Shown here in pieces: positions 18,501 to 27,526 of a DNA stretch of 64,000 nt. Within the stretch, counting starts at the first letter, position 1. Each line of letters opens with the position of its first letter. The position numbers and the translations under genes were made by a program. The notes beneath the pieces were generated by a model. It made no database searches and had not been told where the DNA came from. It worked only from the letters and a program-made list of their open reading frames with translations. Origin of the DNA: an uncultured Shewanella sp. (lineage in GTDB: Bacteria; Pseudomonadota; Gammaproteobacteria; Enterobacterales; Shewanellaceae); NCBI RefSeq assembly GCF_947501665.1, contig NZ_CANMWS010000005.1:1-64000 (forward strand), given 5' to 3'.

Positions 18501-19144
18501 AAAAGCCAGTTGAAATCATTTGGAAAAGCAGGCCATTGTTGCCTAAACCAAGTCTCATTATAAGTCCCCATGCAAGCTGCACGGATAGGATGATCAATCG
18601 CTAATGGCAAGAATGAAGCGGGGTGCTGGGCCTGATGGCCCGATAAAGACTCTTTTCTATTATCCGCATAAAAGACATTGGCCAAAGGGGCATTTTCAAC
18701 CATCAATCCTTGACCAACAGGGTTTTCGGCAATTGTCTCCCCTCCCCATGTGACCTCCCAAGTCAAAGGTTTTTGAGTAAAAGGGATAGCATCACTCGGT
18801 ATTAATTTATCTTTTATACGAACCCAATGTCTATCTCCATATACATCAAGCTGTTTCTCTTTACCCGCTAGAAATGCTGAAATACGGACGACCTTCCTGG
18901 GTGTTTCTCCACTAAAAGCCTGTCCAGAAATGAGCCATTCAGCTTGTACTTTAGGCAAACCCGCATCAAATATTTCACCCTTTAAGCTATCAGTAATAAT
19001 AGGCCACAATGCCTGTTCACCAATAGGTTGGCTTGAATTCAGTAAATCGAAGCCTAAAATCATACTGATCGAAAAGTGTGGTTTGCCATTTAGCTCAAAA
19101 GGAACAAGAAGGATGGCATGTTCATTACTCTTTATTATTCTCAT
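15527..19144 (-). CDS. DUF2169 / pentapeptide-repeat fusion protein (module 1)
   Basis: The 1205-residue protein combines an N-terminal DUF2169 domain (about residues 1-330: KVVRISAFLAGKEKQLDVYG, WEVTWGGETIAENPVGQG, FNWLFFNQSSPDQRVDSDF), a long helical, Ala/Lys-rich middle (about 330-880) and a C-terminal pentapeptide-repeat region (about 893-1195, beginning DLSNVDLSLLDLSGADFS). DUF2169 proteins are linked to T6SS clusters with DUF4150 PAAR-like cargo and are thought to act as cytoplasmic loading chaperones. No signal peptide is present. The ATG at 19144 starts MRIIKSNEHA as in its paralogue. It begins the run of genes that continues through PPR, DUF3540, DUF4150, TIR-like and tssJKLM-tssF. 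Confidence 0.87.
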   Translation of the reverse strand: MRIIKSNEHAILLVPFELNGKPHFSISMILGFDLLNSSQPIGEQALWPIITDSLKGEIFDAGLPKVQAEWLISGQAFSGETPRKVVRISAFLAGKEKQLDVYGDRHWVRIKDKLIPSDAIPFTQKPLTWEVTWGGETIAENPVGQGLMVENAPLANVFYADNRKESLSGHQAQHPASFLPLAIDHPIRAACMGTYNETWFRQQWPAFPNDFNWLFFNQSSPDQRVDSDFVGGEDYRLINLHPKLETISGTLPFHQPRAFIRHELEANQYAVSEVKLQSDTVWFFPDKQLGVMIYRGAIAVKDAEALDVKDVLLVSEEYRSEPKSLAYYSDYIVNYKLSKAMEPESVKAAKEKFAEAKILLRDGKKTLKDTPSYIDFKVAQSKGEIPTPKTSLASLMTQTPKRLDASMQQLIEMKAKLATMPVSPDAIASIDRGITKFASMKYQMPAMEAKVKDVQSEAVKGLKSIKLPEATTPESAIKLSKAKQDIAAGIAKIESPLAENPWHDEASQLVALAIDSMKPKAKVLTSAGLRMLNSQKLMLGYLESPVLFRSEQWGLEPGKVFTVPAGWLIPEYQEGEFSALQSRPNLFSTNDHVWVEGSQPQGWHSEIVPGNPVILCQDRSVGWLLAQDLHMMANIIEMPSVDDTLSDEAQAAIDECHVLFLYKEGIEDTVPWIDAFPNVTVIALKDDILMQDAYRQSIDLLSWFSELLPIDDKMSALIETTNKQQAKPALPKVDIKALYAFQKDKLSAEMGLTPGMTPEQMVLSQFEKAKSHFENVPNAATREKVLNALSNVKAPAPSGLSLAAEVKKMGSDAQKAIATGSQKITDKAALDKLKAAGETFTDVTNRLSALAEEAEPKLAALKQQKTENTRFEKLTREQVIDYHSKGWSLVEKDLSNVDLSLLDLSGADFSRSILNEANFTQSNIAQSRFDNVIASKSIFDKVNARGASFEKALLAESQFTEAQLSHSNLKKAMVKQANFSDASIQHADLENIMAIKANFSSAILDDSILTKGAFLNAQMDNVSAKRVDAERVKCYKISALESDWQSAKLPSALFWAAKMDGSNFSSAAMVNARFGTASLVKVNMKACDLSQANLADVNLSQAVLSGSNLTRTFMGNTQAIQADFNGANLQKAMCMRSNFTGAQMNDVNAMQANFMRSTLTAASLNRSNLYNSDLRKVVVGSTQVKDCNFKATLLADKQEYLNEQD

Positions 19145-19992
19145 ACCCTATAATTTCACACCTTAAACTGTGTTATTGTCCGGCAAGTGCAGCTCAGCCT
19201 TATTTGAATGCAAAATCTGTTGCTATCCTAACTAACAAAAGACATCCCTAATACTCATCACATTCGTTACTTTCTCCTTCTCGTTTAAAGAAAACAATCT
19301 CTTACTGCTTTTTAGCAGTCCAAATTAGATCATGACAGATCCATTTAACTGAGTATAAACACAAGATAAGACTAAAGACGAACAAATACAATTGCATTTC
19401 TATTATTTTAAAGATAACAGAACATAAACACCATAATATTTAACATTAGTAAAACAACATTGTGATTTAATTCGATTCTAGAATGATAATTTAAAATTTA
19501 AAAAACGAAACATACTATTTTATTTCGATAGTAACTCATTAATACATTTAATTATTTAATGACAACAAAGTCACTATAAATAAAAAACCATGATAAATCA
19601 TCTCTATACGCATAATCATGAACACATAAAAATCAATATATTAAAGTAAAAAGTTAAAATCATTTACATAATAAAAATGAATAATAAATAAAATCACATT
19701 AATTAATAATTATTTTTACTTTATAACTTCATAGATATTATTATTAAAGTATTAAAAACAAAACATACATAAAACTTTCAGTATAAGACTAATTAGACGT
19801 TAATGAGAGCAAAAAAACAACTCTTAGACTTTTGTCTAGTACAGACTTTTATTATTCAATATATACTAAATTAACTTTAATTAATCTTTTACACTTATAA
19901 AAAGAGCTTAGACACTAAATTCTAACGAACAAATAAAATCAACATCTAATTAAAAAACTTAATCGATTAACCTTTGTTGTAGGATCAATAAA
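19145..19992. promoter_or_regulatory. AT-rich divergent intergenic region
   Basis: About 850 bases with no convincing gene separate the leftward DUF2169 gene from the rightward coiled-coil gene at 19993. The DNA is extremely AT-rich with many A and T runs, especially 19380-19960, so it probably carries the promoters of both operons and would suit silencing by an H-NS-like protein. I could not single out a specific promoter or operator. Confidence 0.5.
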
Positions 19993-20646
19993 ATGCCCAA
20001 TAAAAAACGTTACAGTGCATCTCGAAGCGGAAACTCTGCTAATGCCGATTATGCGATAACCAACAAAGGCCTAAAGGTTGTATCAACATTTTCATATTCT
20101 CTCACAGTAGGCATGAAAACAAGTATCACTTTGGGAGCAACTAACTCTACTCAGGTTGGCTTATACACAAGCTTTTTTGCTGGAGGAAAAATAGGGTTTT
20201 CAACCGGCCCCACCCTAGATATTAAACTAGGAACCAAAGCATATGAGTTAAGTAAATGGAAAGTAGGTACCTCACAGTCTCTTGCAGCAGCAGAGAAAAA
20301 AAAGCTACTTGAGCAAGATATATCAATTTTAGCCAATAAATTATTAACAGCAAAAGATCAATTAAAAGCCGTTGTTAGTACCGTCGATTTACATGATCAA
20401 AACATTACAACCAATAAGCAAAAAATTGATCTAAATCAAACATCCATACAGAGTAATGGAAATCAAATAATCGATACAAAAGTAAAATTAACCAGTATTG
20501 CTAATAGAGTTGAAACCATAGACTCCGATATTGAAGACATTGACTCTAAAGTCAGGCGTGCCGGCATTATGATGTCATTTCATGATGCTGATATGTCAGA
20601 ATCTGATATTATTATTCGAGACGTCGGCACCATGCTTCTAGGGTAA
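19993..20646 (+). CDS. T6SS-linked beta/coiled-coil protein, paralogue 5 (inverted)
   Basis: The 217-residue product is not a family that I can name. It has a polar head (1-30), a Gly/Ser/Thr-rich beta segment (about 31-80: YSLTVGMKTSITLGATNST), the helix start SLAAAEKKKLLEQD at about 96-110, and then a heptad-rich coiled coil to about 190 (LHDQNITTNKQKIDLNQTSI, VETIDSDIEDIDSKV), ending in hydrophobic MLLG. The same plan occurs in the four - strand proteins at 20932, 26806, 27527 and 28200; it is closest to the one at 20932 (shared LHxQxI, N-x-x-x-I spacing, AGxMxxxHxA end). It is the only gene of the block on the + strand. No signal peptide is seen. A fibre-like or trimeric structure is an inference. 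Confidence 0.7.
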   Translation: MPNKKRYSASRSGNSANADYAITNKGLKVVSTFSYSLTVGMKTSITLGATNSTQVGLYTSFFAGGKIGFSTGPTLDIKLGTKAYELSKWKVGTSQSLAAAEKKKLLEQDISILANKLLTAKDQLKAVVSTVDLHDQNITTNKQKIDLNQTSIQSNGNQIIDTKVKLTSIANRVETIDSDIEDIDSKVRRAGIMMSFHDADMSESDIIIRDVGTMLLG

Positions 20647-20664
20647 ACCAAATAAGAACATGCC

Positions 20665-20688
20665 ATCCCTCTCTTAGACTTGAGGGAT
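20665..20688 (+). terminator. Weak stem-loop after inverted coiled-coil gene
   Basis: ATCCCTC (20665-20671) and GAGGGAT (20682-20688) form a 7-bp stem with a 10-base loop 19 bases after the stop at 20646. There is no T run, so termination is only possible. The rest of the stretch to 20931 shows nothing else. Confidence 0.35.
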
Positions 20689-20931
20689 AATGATTTACAA
20701 AATAGTGCCATTTAATAATAATGATAAAACAACTAAAATATGTCTACTAATAAACTGATAAGCACTATTTTTATTTAAAATAAATAAAGCATTATTTCAC
20801 ATCATGCTAAAAAGGCCATACTCCGCAATGTTCCATCACCTTCTATCTGCATCACCACAGGACTATCAACCAGTACTAGACGTGTCGATATCATACAGAG
20901 TACCTTGCAAAGAGTGCTATATAGCGACAAT

Positions 20932-21609
20932 TTAACCAAAAATAGATATTTCAGCATCGACTATTTCAGCACCAGCGGATCTTATTGAAGCCTCATGATC
21001 AGCCAAAATAACACCTGCTGCTTCAACTTTAGTACTCACATTGCTTAGTTCGGCATCAACATTATTAAGTTGCGTACCAATCGCCCCGACTTGATTCACT
21101 ATCGTATTGATCCTATTGGTTTCAGCATTAAGTGAATTGGTATTCGCAGTAATATTAGTAGCAGCCGTTTGTATTTGTTGACCATGCAAAGTCAGTGCTG
21201 TCGACACACCTAATAATTTATTATTTGCAATTGCAACTCCTTCAGAGATTAAATCTAATCGATTAGCTGCGAGCGTGGCTTTCTCCGCTGCGGCTTTCAT
21301 TTCGGCAGTGACAAATTCCTTTTTATCGATAGTAAAATCGCAATGTGCTAGCTTCAAATCAGTTTTAATCCCCGTAAATGATGAAAAAGCTGCTCCCAAC
21401 GTGCCCGAGAATGTCGCTCCCGCTTTTAGACTAGACCATTGCCCAAGCGTAATAGAATTACTTGCTCCCATCACTAATGAATATTTATTCTCAGCTAATA
21501 TTTTATAACCACCAATAAAGTTCAACTTTTTCTGACTGTTTGCCCCCTTGCTGGGATCATTAAAAAGTGCATCTCCATCATCATCGTATTCCTTATCCCA
21601 AGTCGACAT
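20932..21609 (-). CDS. T6SS-linked beta/coiled-coil protein, paralogue 4
   Basis: The 225-residue protein has an acidic head (1-25, DKEYDDDGDALFND), a Gly/Ser/Thr-rich beta segment (about 32-85: KYSLVMGASNSITLGQWSSL), a helix start MKAAAEKATLAANR near 104-117, and an Asn/Thr/Ala-rich coiled coil to the end (ITANTNSLNAETNRINTIVN). It ends IFG, comparable to LLG of its + strand neighbour at 19993, with which it is convergent. A GGGAG ribosome site precedes the ATG. It follows the pentapeptide gene of module 2 after 380 bases that contain a strong inverted repeat. I cannot name the family; see paralogue 5 for the shared plan. Confidence 0.7.
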   Translation of the reverse strand: MSTWDKEYDDDGDALFNDPSKGANSQKKLNFIGGYKILAENKYSLVMGASNSITLGQWSSLKAGATFSGTLGAAFSSFTGIKTDLKLAHCDFTIDKKEFVTAEMKAAAEKATLAANRLDLISEGVAIANNKLLGVSTALTLHGQQIQTAATNITANTNSLNAETNRINTIVNQVGAIGTQLNNVDAELSNVSTKVEAAGVILADHEASIRSAGAEIVDAEISIFG

Positions 21610-21810
21610 ACATTATCTCCCTCGATTAAAGACAAATAAAAAATATCGTTACTTGATAGCACGGATAAAGTAAGAGGAAAATGAAAAAATGACTGATTAA
21701 ATAAATATTAATCAAAGGTTGTTATTCAGGAATAGTCGACAAGGCAATGTAAATAAAAGAATAGTAATATAATTAAAGTCGGAAAAAAACAAAAATAAAA
21801 CAACAACAAT

Positions 21811-21879
21811 CAAGCATAACGCACTCAATATTTAAACATATTAGTAACTTATGTTTAAATATTGAGTGTATTATGCTTG
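21811..21879. repeat. 30-bp inverted repeat (long hairpin)
   Basis: Arms 21811-21840 and 21850-21879 are complementary at 28 of 30 positions, with a 9-base loop; the two mismatches are adjacent. It lies between the - strand genes ending at 21993 and beginning at 21609. On the - strand it is followed by a T-rich stretch (ATTGTTGTTGTTTTATTTTT), so it may terminate or attenuate transcription between module 2 and paralogue 4. The length is unusual for a simple terminator. Confidence 0.8.
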
Positions 21880-21992
21880 ACCGACCCAATGAATAAACGA
21901 CTGACTGAATCAATAAGCATTTTATAAAAACAAAAAACCTAATATCACTTTATCCTTTCATCTCCTACAAAATAGTATCAACATATTCTATA

Positions 21993-23081
21993 TCAAGCCA
22001 GATAGTCCCGTTTCTTGTTATTTTTTATTTTCCTTATTTTCCATGTTTGCGCTTGTTGAAGTTCTGCATCCGTTCCACTACAGCTATGACGATTAGTCTC
22101 TCTCCAATTAATATTATCCTCTATCGTTAAATGAAATTTAGAAGAAAATATATCAGCATGATAAAAAGAACAATTTGAAAGATCGGCATGAGAAAAGTCG
22201 GCATATTGAGCTTTTACTCGACTAAAATCACTGCCAACCACTGTTGCACCTTGCCAATTTGACTGAGAAAGTTCAGCTTTAGCAAACTGCGCATTTCTTA
22301 TACTTGCTCCTTCAAAACTACAGCCTAATAATGTCGATTGACTCAAATCAGCTTCACTCAAATCAGCCCCTTTAAAAACGCTATAAGACGCTTGCGCGCC
22401 GATTAAAGAGGCTCCCTGTAATTGACTATCAATAAAATAACAAGTTTCTATTCGGCAATAACTGAAATCAATCTGTTGTAAATCACAGCTATTGAGTTGT
22501 ATCGCATAAAAATTAACAGCCTTAAATGAATTGCCTTTTAACACAGTGTTAGAAAGTGAACTTTTCTCTATAACGGCATGATCAAATACACAATCGATAA
22601 CCTCAACCTCATTGGCGACGAATTTATAAAATTTAGCACCAACAAAGTTCACTCCATCCAATCGAGACTTCATCATAATCAACATAAATAAATTGGCCTT
22701 ATGAAAATTAACCTGTTGATAAGTCGTTTCTTTAAAAGTAACCATATTTTGTTTAGATTGAGAAAAATCAAGGGCATCTAATTCACATTCAGAAAATACA
22801 GTTTGTTCTAAAACAGAAGCATGTAAGTCCACTTCTTGCAATTGGCATTGATTAAACTCCACCATATTCAAATCTGCTTTACATAAAGAAACCTGAGTAA
22901 ATTGGCAATGAACAAATCGAAGACGCTTCAATTGCGCATGAGAAAAATCAACATTAATAAATTGGCATTGATTAAAAAATATCTGATTTAATGGGATATC
23001 AGATAAAGAGATATCTTTTATCACTTCCTTTTCAAACGAAAAAGTCGTTTTTAATGCTTCAACAAACTCAAATTTATTCAT
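21993..23081 (-). CDS. Pentapeptide-repeat protein (module 2)
   Basis: The 362-residue protein is made of pentapeptide repeats (FINVDFSHAQLKRLRFVHCQ; LKGADLSEADLSQSTLLG pattern) and ends in a short basic tail. It is the paralogue of the protein at 14485-15540, with the same length and repeat order. The ATG at 23081 is chosen because AGAGG lies nine bases upstream and homology to the other copy begins there (MNKFEFVEALK); it overlaps the DUF2169 stop by eight bases, so translation is coupled. No signal peptide is present. Function as in module 1: a beta-helical partner of DUF2169, inferred. Confidence 0.85.
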   Translation of the reverse strand: MNKFEFVEALKTTFSFEKEVIKDISLSDIPLNQIFFNQCQFINVDFSHAQLKRLRFVHCQFTQVSLCKADLNMVEFNQCQLQEVDLHASVLEQTVFSECELDALDFSQSKQNMVTFKETTYQQVNFHKANLFMLIMMKSRLDGVNFVGAKFYKFVANEVEVIDCVFDHAVIEKSSLSNTVLKGNSFKAVNFYAIQLNSCDLQQIDFSYCRIETCYFIDSQLQGASLIGAQASYSVFKGADLSEADLSQSTLLGCSFEGASIRNAQFAKAELSQSNWQGATVVGSDFSRVKAQYADFSHADLSNCSFYHADIFSSKFHLTIEDNINWRETNRHSCSGTDAELQQAQTWKIRKIKNNKKRDYLA

Positions 23082-26000
23082 CAATGTAAGCCTCTTTCTG
23101 TGCAAGTAATGTCCTTTTAAAATTACTTCCTGTCATTGAATTATTACCCAGAGTCACTTTATAAAGATCGGCATTATATAAATTTACATATTCTAATTGA
23201 GCAGACGTTAACAGCGAACGCATAAAGTTAGCCTCCATAGCATCACTGCCATTAAAATTCACTAAAGTAAAATCACTCCTTATGCATTGAGTCTTTTTTA
23301 AATTTACCGCTTCAAAATTAGCTTCTCTTGCTAATACTTGATTAAAACAAGCAGATCTTAAATCGCTTTCACTTAAATTAGCTTGATATAATTCAGCTTC
23401 TGAAAAGTTTGATTTCATCAAATAAGCCCCATTAAAATCAGCATAATTTAATTTTGCTTTAGCAAAACGAGCATTCTCAGCATGAATAGAAGAGAAATTT
23501 GCCATATCCAATTCAGCCTCCCAAAAAAGGGCTTTTGTTAACCTAGCCCCTTGCCACTGGCTCTTTCGAGCCGATGCTTGAAATGCTTTCATTTTAGTGC
23601 CATCAATATCCTTTAATTGCGCATTCTCAAATATCGCATTGAGAAAAATCCCTTTTGATAAATCACTACCATTAAAACAGCAGTCTGAAAAATCTGCCCC
23701 AATAGCCGATATTTGATGTAACCTAGCTTGCATCATTACACTACCAGTAAAATTCGCCCCCGTTGCCATAGCACTAACAAATTGAGTCTTGGATAAATCA
23801 GCATGTTTAAAACTGGCATCCACTAACATCGCCTTGTCAAAAGACGCACCTTGAGCTTGCGCATCATTGAGGATCAGTCCATCACCAATAATGTGGTTAA
23901 ACTTTGCATCCGTTAAAATGGTTTCTGATAAATCGGTATCAGACATTATCGATTTAGAAAAATCAACGCCAGATAAATCTAACCCTGATAAATCAAGCCC
24001 TGATAAGTCTTTCTCAATCATATCCTTATTTACCATCTTATACTGAATAACGTCTTCACGGGTCAACGGACTTAATGGCAATACAGCATTCTCTGGGGAC
24101 ATATTTGCCGCGTCCATTTTAGCTTCCGACTGCTTAACAAAATCCATTAACTCCCCCATACCAGATTGGAGTTGGCCCCCCCCTTTCTTGATATTCTCTA
24201 ACGTTACCGGATCATCAATATGACGACGACTGGATTGCACCACATCATCCAACTTACTCGATGCTTGTTTCATGGCTTCACTTAAAGGCATAGGTTTTGA
24301 GTGAGACAAGCTCAATTGAACTTTTTCTTGCAACGTTTTTTTCGCACTGGGGCTAGCAAAATCACTTAGCACTTTTTCTTTACTTTCAGCAAATTTATCA
24401 GCCATAGCTTGTGCTATCGTTTGCCCTGGCTTTATTCCCATATTAGATAAACTGGATTGATATTGTTCATTGACCATGTTTTCAACATTAATCGCTGGTA
24501 AATACGATTTTGCTTGTCGTTTCGCTTTTTGACTTGCGGTCAGACTGTTCAAAGCTATCGTTTTGTCATTCTGCTTTAAATAAGGTAAAAACCAATCGAC
24601 AAGATCTATGCCTTCTTTATAAGCATTTTGAATAACTAAATCATTTTGTAAACTGAGCCATTCCCCTTTAGGAAAAACCACTTCCCATTCCTCTGTGTTC
24701 TCTACCCCTTGAGTAAAGATAAACACTTGACTGGCTGCTTTGACTGCTTCTTTAGCTTCATCTGACAAATTATCTGTTGGTGAAGACAGCTCAATAATAT
24801 TGGCATAAGGCTGTAAATCTTGCTCCAATAACCAAGCAATCACTTTGTCCTGACACAGTAAAACGGGTTGGCCCACAACAAGCTCTGAATACCATAACTC
24901 TGGCTCACTGCCTTCAATAATAATATTATTCGTCGAATCAAATAATTGTTCTCTACTATGTAAAGCGGTAAATAATCCATTTGAGTATTCAGCAAGTAAC
25001 CAGCCTTTGGGAATACATATATCTTTGATATCATCCAGTCCCCACTCTTTACCAGAAAAAAACTGCGGCTCATTAATATAAACCAGCATGTGTTTTTTTA
25101 TCGCAACTTGTCTAAAACCATAACCTTTAAGTATGGGGATATAATTCGTTAAATTAAGCTGGGCAAGCCCAATGATTTGACTGGCTTTATCATGCCAAGG
25201 CTGTTTACTGGAATTTGACTCTAATGTATTTATCGCCATTTCAACTTTTTTCAGCCCTTCAGCATACTGCTTTTTAATATCAGGCGACTCTGACATTGGA
25301 ATTGGAGGGATTGGTATGGCTCTCGCTTGTTTAATTATCTGCTGATTAACCGCTTTATAAGACTGCTCGAATTCACTAAATTGCGTTTTTGACGCTTTGA
25401 TTTTATTAATACTATTTTCTATTTCCGTGAAAGCGGATTTAGGCACGGGTAAACTTGACAAAGTTCCTTTCAATTTTTCAAGCTTAACAATATTACCATC
25501 CAATTTGGCAGGTACAGACTGAAATAACGTACTTGGAGTCATACTCGGTGATGGAATATTATCTGTTAATTGCGCCTGCTTAAATTCAAAATAACGGGGT
25601 AAATCTGACAAGTTTTTCTTAGCTTGAGCAAGTTCAGATAGCATGAGTTGCATTTGCTCTTTTGCCATTGTCACACTTTCCGGCTCATACTCTTTGCTAA
25701 TTTGATAAGTACGAATGTATTGCGCATAATGCTCAATTGTTTTTGGTTGACTATCCACTTCCTCTGTCACTAATAACACATCACTCACATCCAATGCTTC
25801 TTCATCAACAATGGGAATACTGCCACGAAAAAGACGAATACCCAATTGATTATCAGGAAAAAACCATACCGTATCATTACGTAATAGCACCTCGCTGACT
25901 TTATATTCGATGTCAGAAGACACTTGCTCTGCTTCATTATTTGGATATTGATGGACTTTATGATTAACTTGCTGTCGAATAAAGGCTCGAGGCTGATAAT

Positions 26001-26757
26001 AAGGTAAATGACCCGTAATTGATTCATGTTCAGGGTGTAAATTAATTAAACTGTAAAATTCTCCCCCTTGAAAATATGCACTGTGCCATTGATCTTGCGG
26101 GGACTGATTGAAAAACAGCCAATTAAAATCATTAGGAAAATGTGGCCACTGCTCTCTAAACCACACATCATCATACGTCCCTAAGCAGGCTTTCCTGACT
26201 GGGTGCTCAATGGCTAGTGGTAAAAAGGAAACTGGAGTCATCTTCTTCAAAGATAAATTTTCCGCCACTTCTTCATTGGCATAAACAATATTTGGCAGTG
26301 GCGCATTTTCCAATATTTGACTCACACCGAGGGTATTTTCTAAAACGGCCTCCCCCCCCCAAGTCACTTCCCACCTCAATGGCATTTTCGAAAAAAGCTT
26401 GGGCTTCGAAGGCACTAATTTATCTTTGACTGACATCCAATGGCGCTCACCATAAACATCTAAAGTCTTCTCCTTCCCAGCCAATGAAACCGATACTCTA
26501 ACTTGCTGGCGAGGTGCATTCCCAGAATAAGCATGACCTGACACTAACCATTCAGCATTAAGCTTAGGCATTCCGCTATCAAACACTTGTCCTTGTAGAC
26601 TGTCATTTATCCACTGCCACAATTTCTGTTCACTAACCGACTGACTCGGATTAACTAAATCAAAACCTAAAATCATAGTGACCGCAAGATGCGGACAACC
26701 CTTTATATCAAACGGTACAAGTAAAATACCATGATCATTACTTTTTATAATCCGCAC
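23074..26757 (-). CDS. DUF2169 / pentapeptide-repeat fusion protein (module 2)
   Basis: The 1227-residue protein is a full-length paralogue of the module 1 protein: DUF2169 at the N-terminus (RIIKSNDHGILLVPFDIKG, LRWEVTWGGEAVLENTLG, FNWLFFNQSPQDQW), a helical middle, and about 310 residues of C-terminal pentapeptide repeats (DLSGLDLSGLDLSGVDFS). A GTG start at 26757 is preferred over the upstream ATG at 26790 because GGAG lies six bases before it and the protein then aligns with the module 1 start. The two copies have diverged strongly, so the duplication is old. Unlike module 1, no DUF3540 or PAAR-like gene follows; instead a coiled-coil paralogue does. Its cargo is therefore unclear. Confidence 0.86.
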   Translation of the reverse strand: MRIIKSNDHGILLVPFDIKGCPHLAVTMILGFDLVNPSQSVSEQKLWQWINDSLQGQVFDSGMPKLNAEWLVSGHAYSGNAPRQQVRVSVSLAGKEKTLDVYGERHWMSVKDKLVPSKPKLFSKMPLRWEVTWGGEAVLENTLGVSQILENAPLPNIVYANEEVAENLSLKKMTPVSFLPLAIEHPVRKACLGTYDDVWFREQWPHFPNDFNWLFFNQSPQDQWHSAYFQGGEFYSLINLHPEHESITGHLPYYQPRAFIRQQVNHKVHQYPNNEAEQVSSDIEYKVSEVLLRNDTVWFFPDNQLGIRLFRGSIPIVDEEALDVSDVLLVTEEVDSQPKTIEHYAQYIRTYQISKEYEPESVTMAKEQMQLMLSELAQAKKNLSDLPRYFEFKQAQLTDNIPSPSMTPSTLFQSVPAKLDGNIVKLEKLKGTLSSLPVPKSAFTEIENSINKIKASKTQFSEFEQSYKAVNQQIIKQARAIPIPPIPMSESPDIKKQYAEGLKKVEMAINTLESNSSKQPWHDKASQIIGLAQLNLTNYIPILKGYGFRQVAIKKHMLVYINEPQFFSGKEWGLDDIKDICIPKGWLLAEYSNGLFTALHSREQLFDSTNNIIIEGSEPELWYSELVVGQPVLLCQDKVIAWLLEQDLQPYANIIELSSPTDNLSDEAKEAVKAASQVFIFTQGVENTEEWEVVFPKGEWLSLQNDLVIQNAYKEGIDLVDWFLPYLKQNDKTIALNSLTASQKAKRQAKSYLPAINVENMVNEQYQSSLSNMGIKPGQTIAQAMADKFAESKEKVLSDFASPSAKKTLQEKVQLSLSHSKPMPLSEAMKQASSKLDDVVQSSRRHIDDPVTLENIKKGGGQLQSGMGELMDFVKQSEAKMDAANMSPENAVLPLSPLTREDVIQYKMVNKDMIEKDLSGLDLSGLDLSGVDFSKSIMSDTDLSETILTDAKFNHIIGDGLILNDAQAQGASFDKAMLVDASFKHADLSKTQFVSAMATGANFTGSVMMQARLHQISAIGADFSDCCFNGSDLSKGIFLNAIFENAQLKDIDGTKMKAFQASARKSQWQGARLTKALFWEAELDMANFSSIHAENARFAKAKLNYADFNGAYLMKSNFSEAELYQANLSESDLRSACFNQVLAREANFEAVNLKKTQCIRSDFTLVNFNGSDAMEANFMRSLLTSAQLEYVNLYNADLYKVTLGNNSMTGSNFKRTLLAQKEAYIDE

Positions 26758-26805
26758 CCAACACTCCAACCAATCATCGTTTATCGTCAAAAGCTTAAAA
26801 TTTAC

Positions 26806-27501
26806 TCATGCAAAAGTCGTTAGCTGTGCCTCTAGCATAGAAATAACCGTTGTCTTGACTTTATTCGTAAGGACTTCACTGGAAGCATTCGCTGCTTTTA
26901 CATCAAGGCTTAAATTATTAATATGGTTAACACCCGAAACTAACTCATTACTCATTGTTTCTACTCTATTGACACTTTGTTTTTGCTGTACAACAGCTGA
27001 AGAGATTTCGCTTTCGGCTATATTGATCTCATTTGATCTCAGCGACAAATTCTCACTCATTAATGTCGCTGTTTCAGTTTCAGCATCAAGCTTAGTCACA
27101 AAATCTTCCCACGAATTTATAAGCGCTTCCTTTCTCAATGCCAATGCGGCAGCATCTTTACCTTTGGCAGTATACTGCTGTAAATTAATCGCCTTAAAAT
27201 TTGGACTAAAAGAGAGTTTTTTCACCGAAAAGCCGAACTGGCCGCCCACATTAATACCCGTCTTCATTCCTACAATCAAATTTGATTTTAATCCGACGGC
27301 GGCCCACCAGCTTCCTCCCGTACACAGCCAACTGACCGAACCTGGAGTGAGTTTATAAGCCGTTTTCACACTCATTTTCCAGCCTTTCACCCCAGCAAAA
27401 TTTTTGGTATTACTATAACCTGTTTGAGAGCCTTCTCCTTCCGGATGTATGCTCGTCGGGCTCTTTTTATCAGGATCATTACCCTTAGAATCTGTTGGCA
27501 T
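26806..27501 (-). CDS. T6SS-linked beta/coiled-coil protein, paralogue 3
   Basis: The 231-residue protein has a polar head with Gly/Ser/Pro (about 1-40), a Gly/Trp-rich beta segment (about 45-95: PGSVSWLCTGGSWWAAVGLK, IVGMKTGINVGGQFGFSV), a helix start KDAAALALRKEAL and a coiled coil with SVNRVETMSNELVSGVNHI to the end. AAGGAG lies six bases before the ATG at 27501. It is the most divergent member of the five. It lies 48 bases before the DUF2169 gene of module 2 and 25 bases after paralogue 2, so it is in the same operon. No known domain could be assigned. Confidence 0.7.
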   Translation of the reverse strand: MPTDSKGNDPDKKSPTSIHPEGEGSQTGYSNTKNFAGVKGWKMSVKTAYKLTPGSVSWLCTGGSWWAAVGLKSNLIVGMKTGINVGGQFGFSVKKLSFSPNFKAINLQQYTAKGKDAAALALRKEALINSWEDFVTKLDAETETATLMSENLSLRSNEINIAESEISSAVVQQKQSVNRVETMSNELVSGVNHINNLSLDVKAANASSEVLTNKVKTTVISMLEAQLTTFA

Positions 27502-27526
27502 AATCAACTCCTTACTCTTAATGTCA

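Noticed and set aside
14485..26757. Pentapeptide proteins as quinolone-resistance (Qnr-like) proteins
   Set aside because: Their coupling to DUF2169 genes, their length and the T6SS setting point to a secretion accessory role; Qnr proteins are about 215-220 residues and stand alone.
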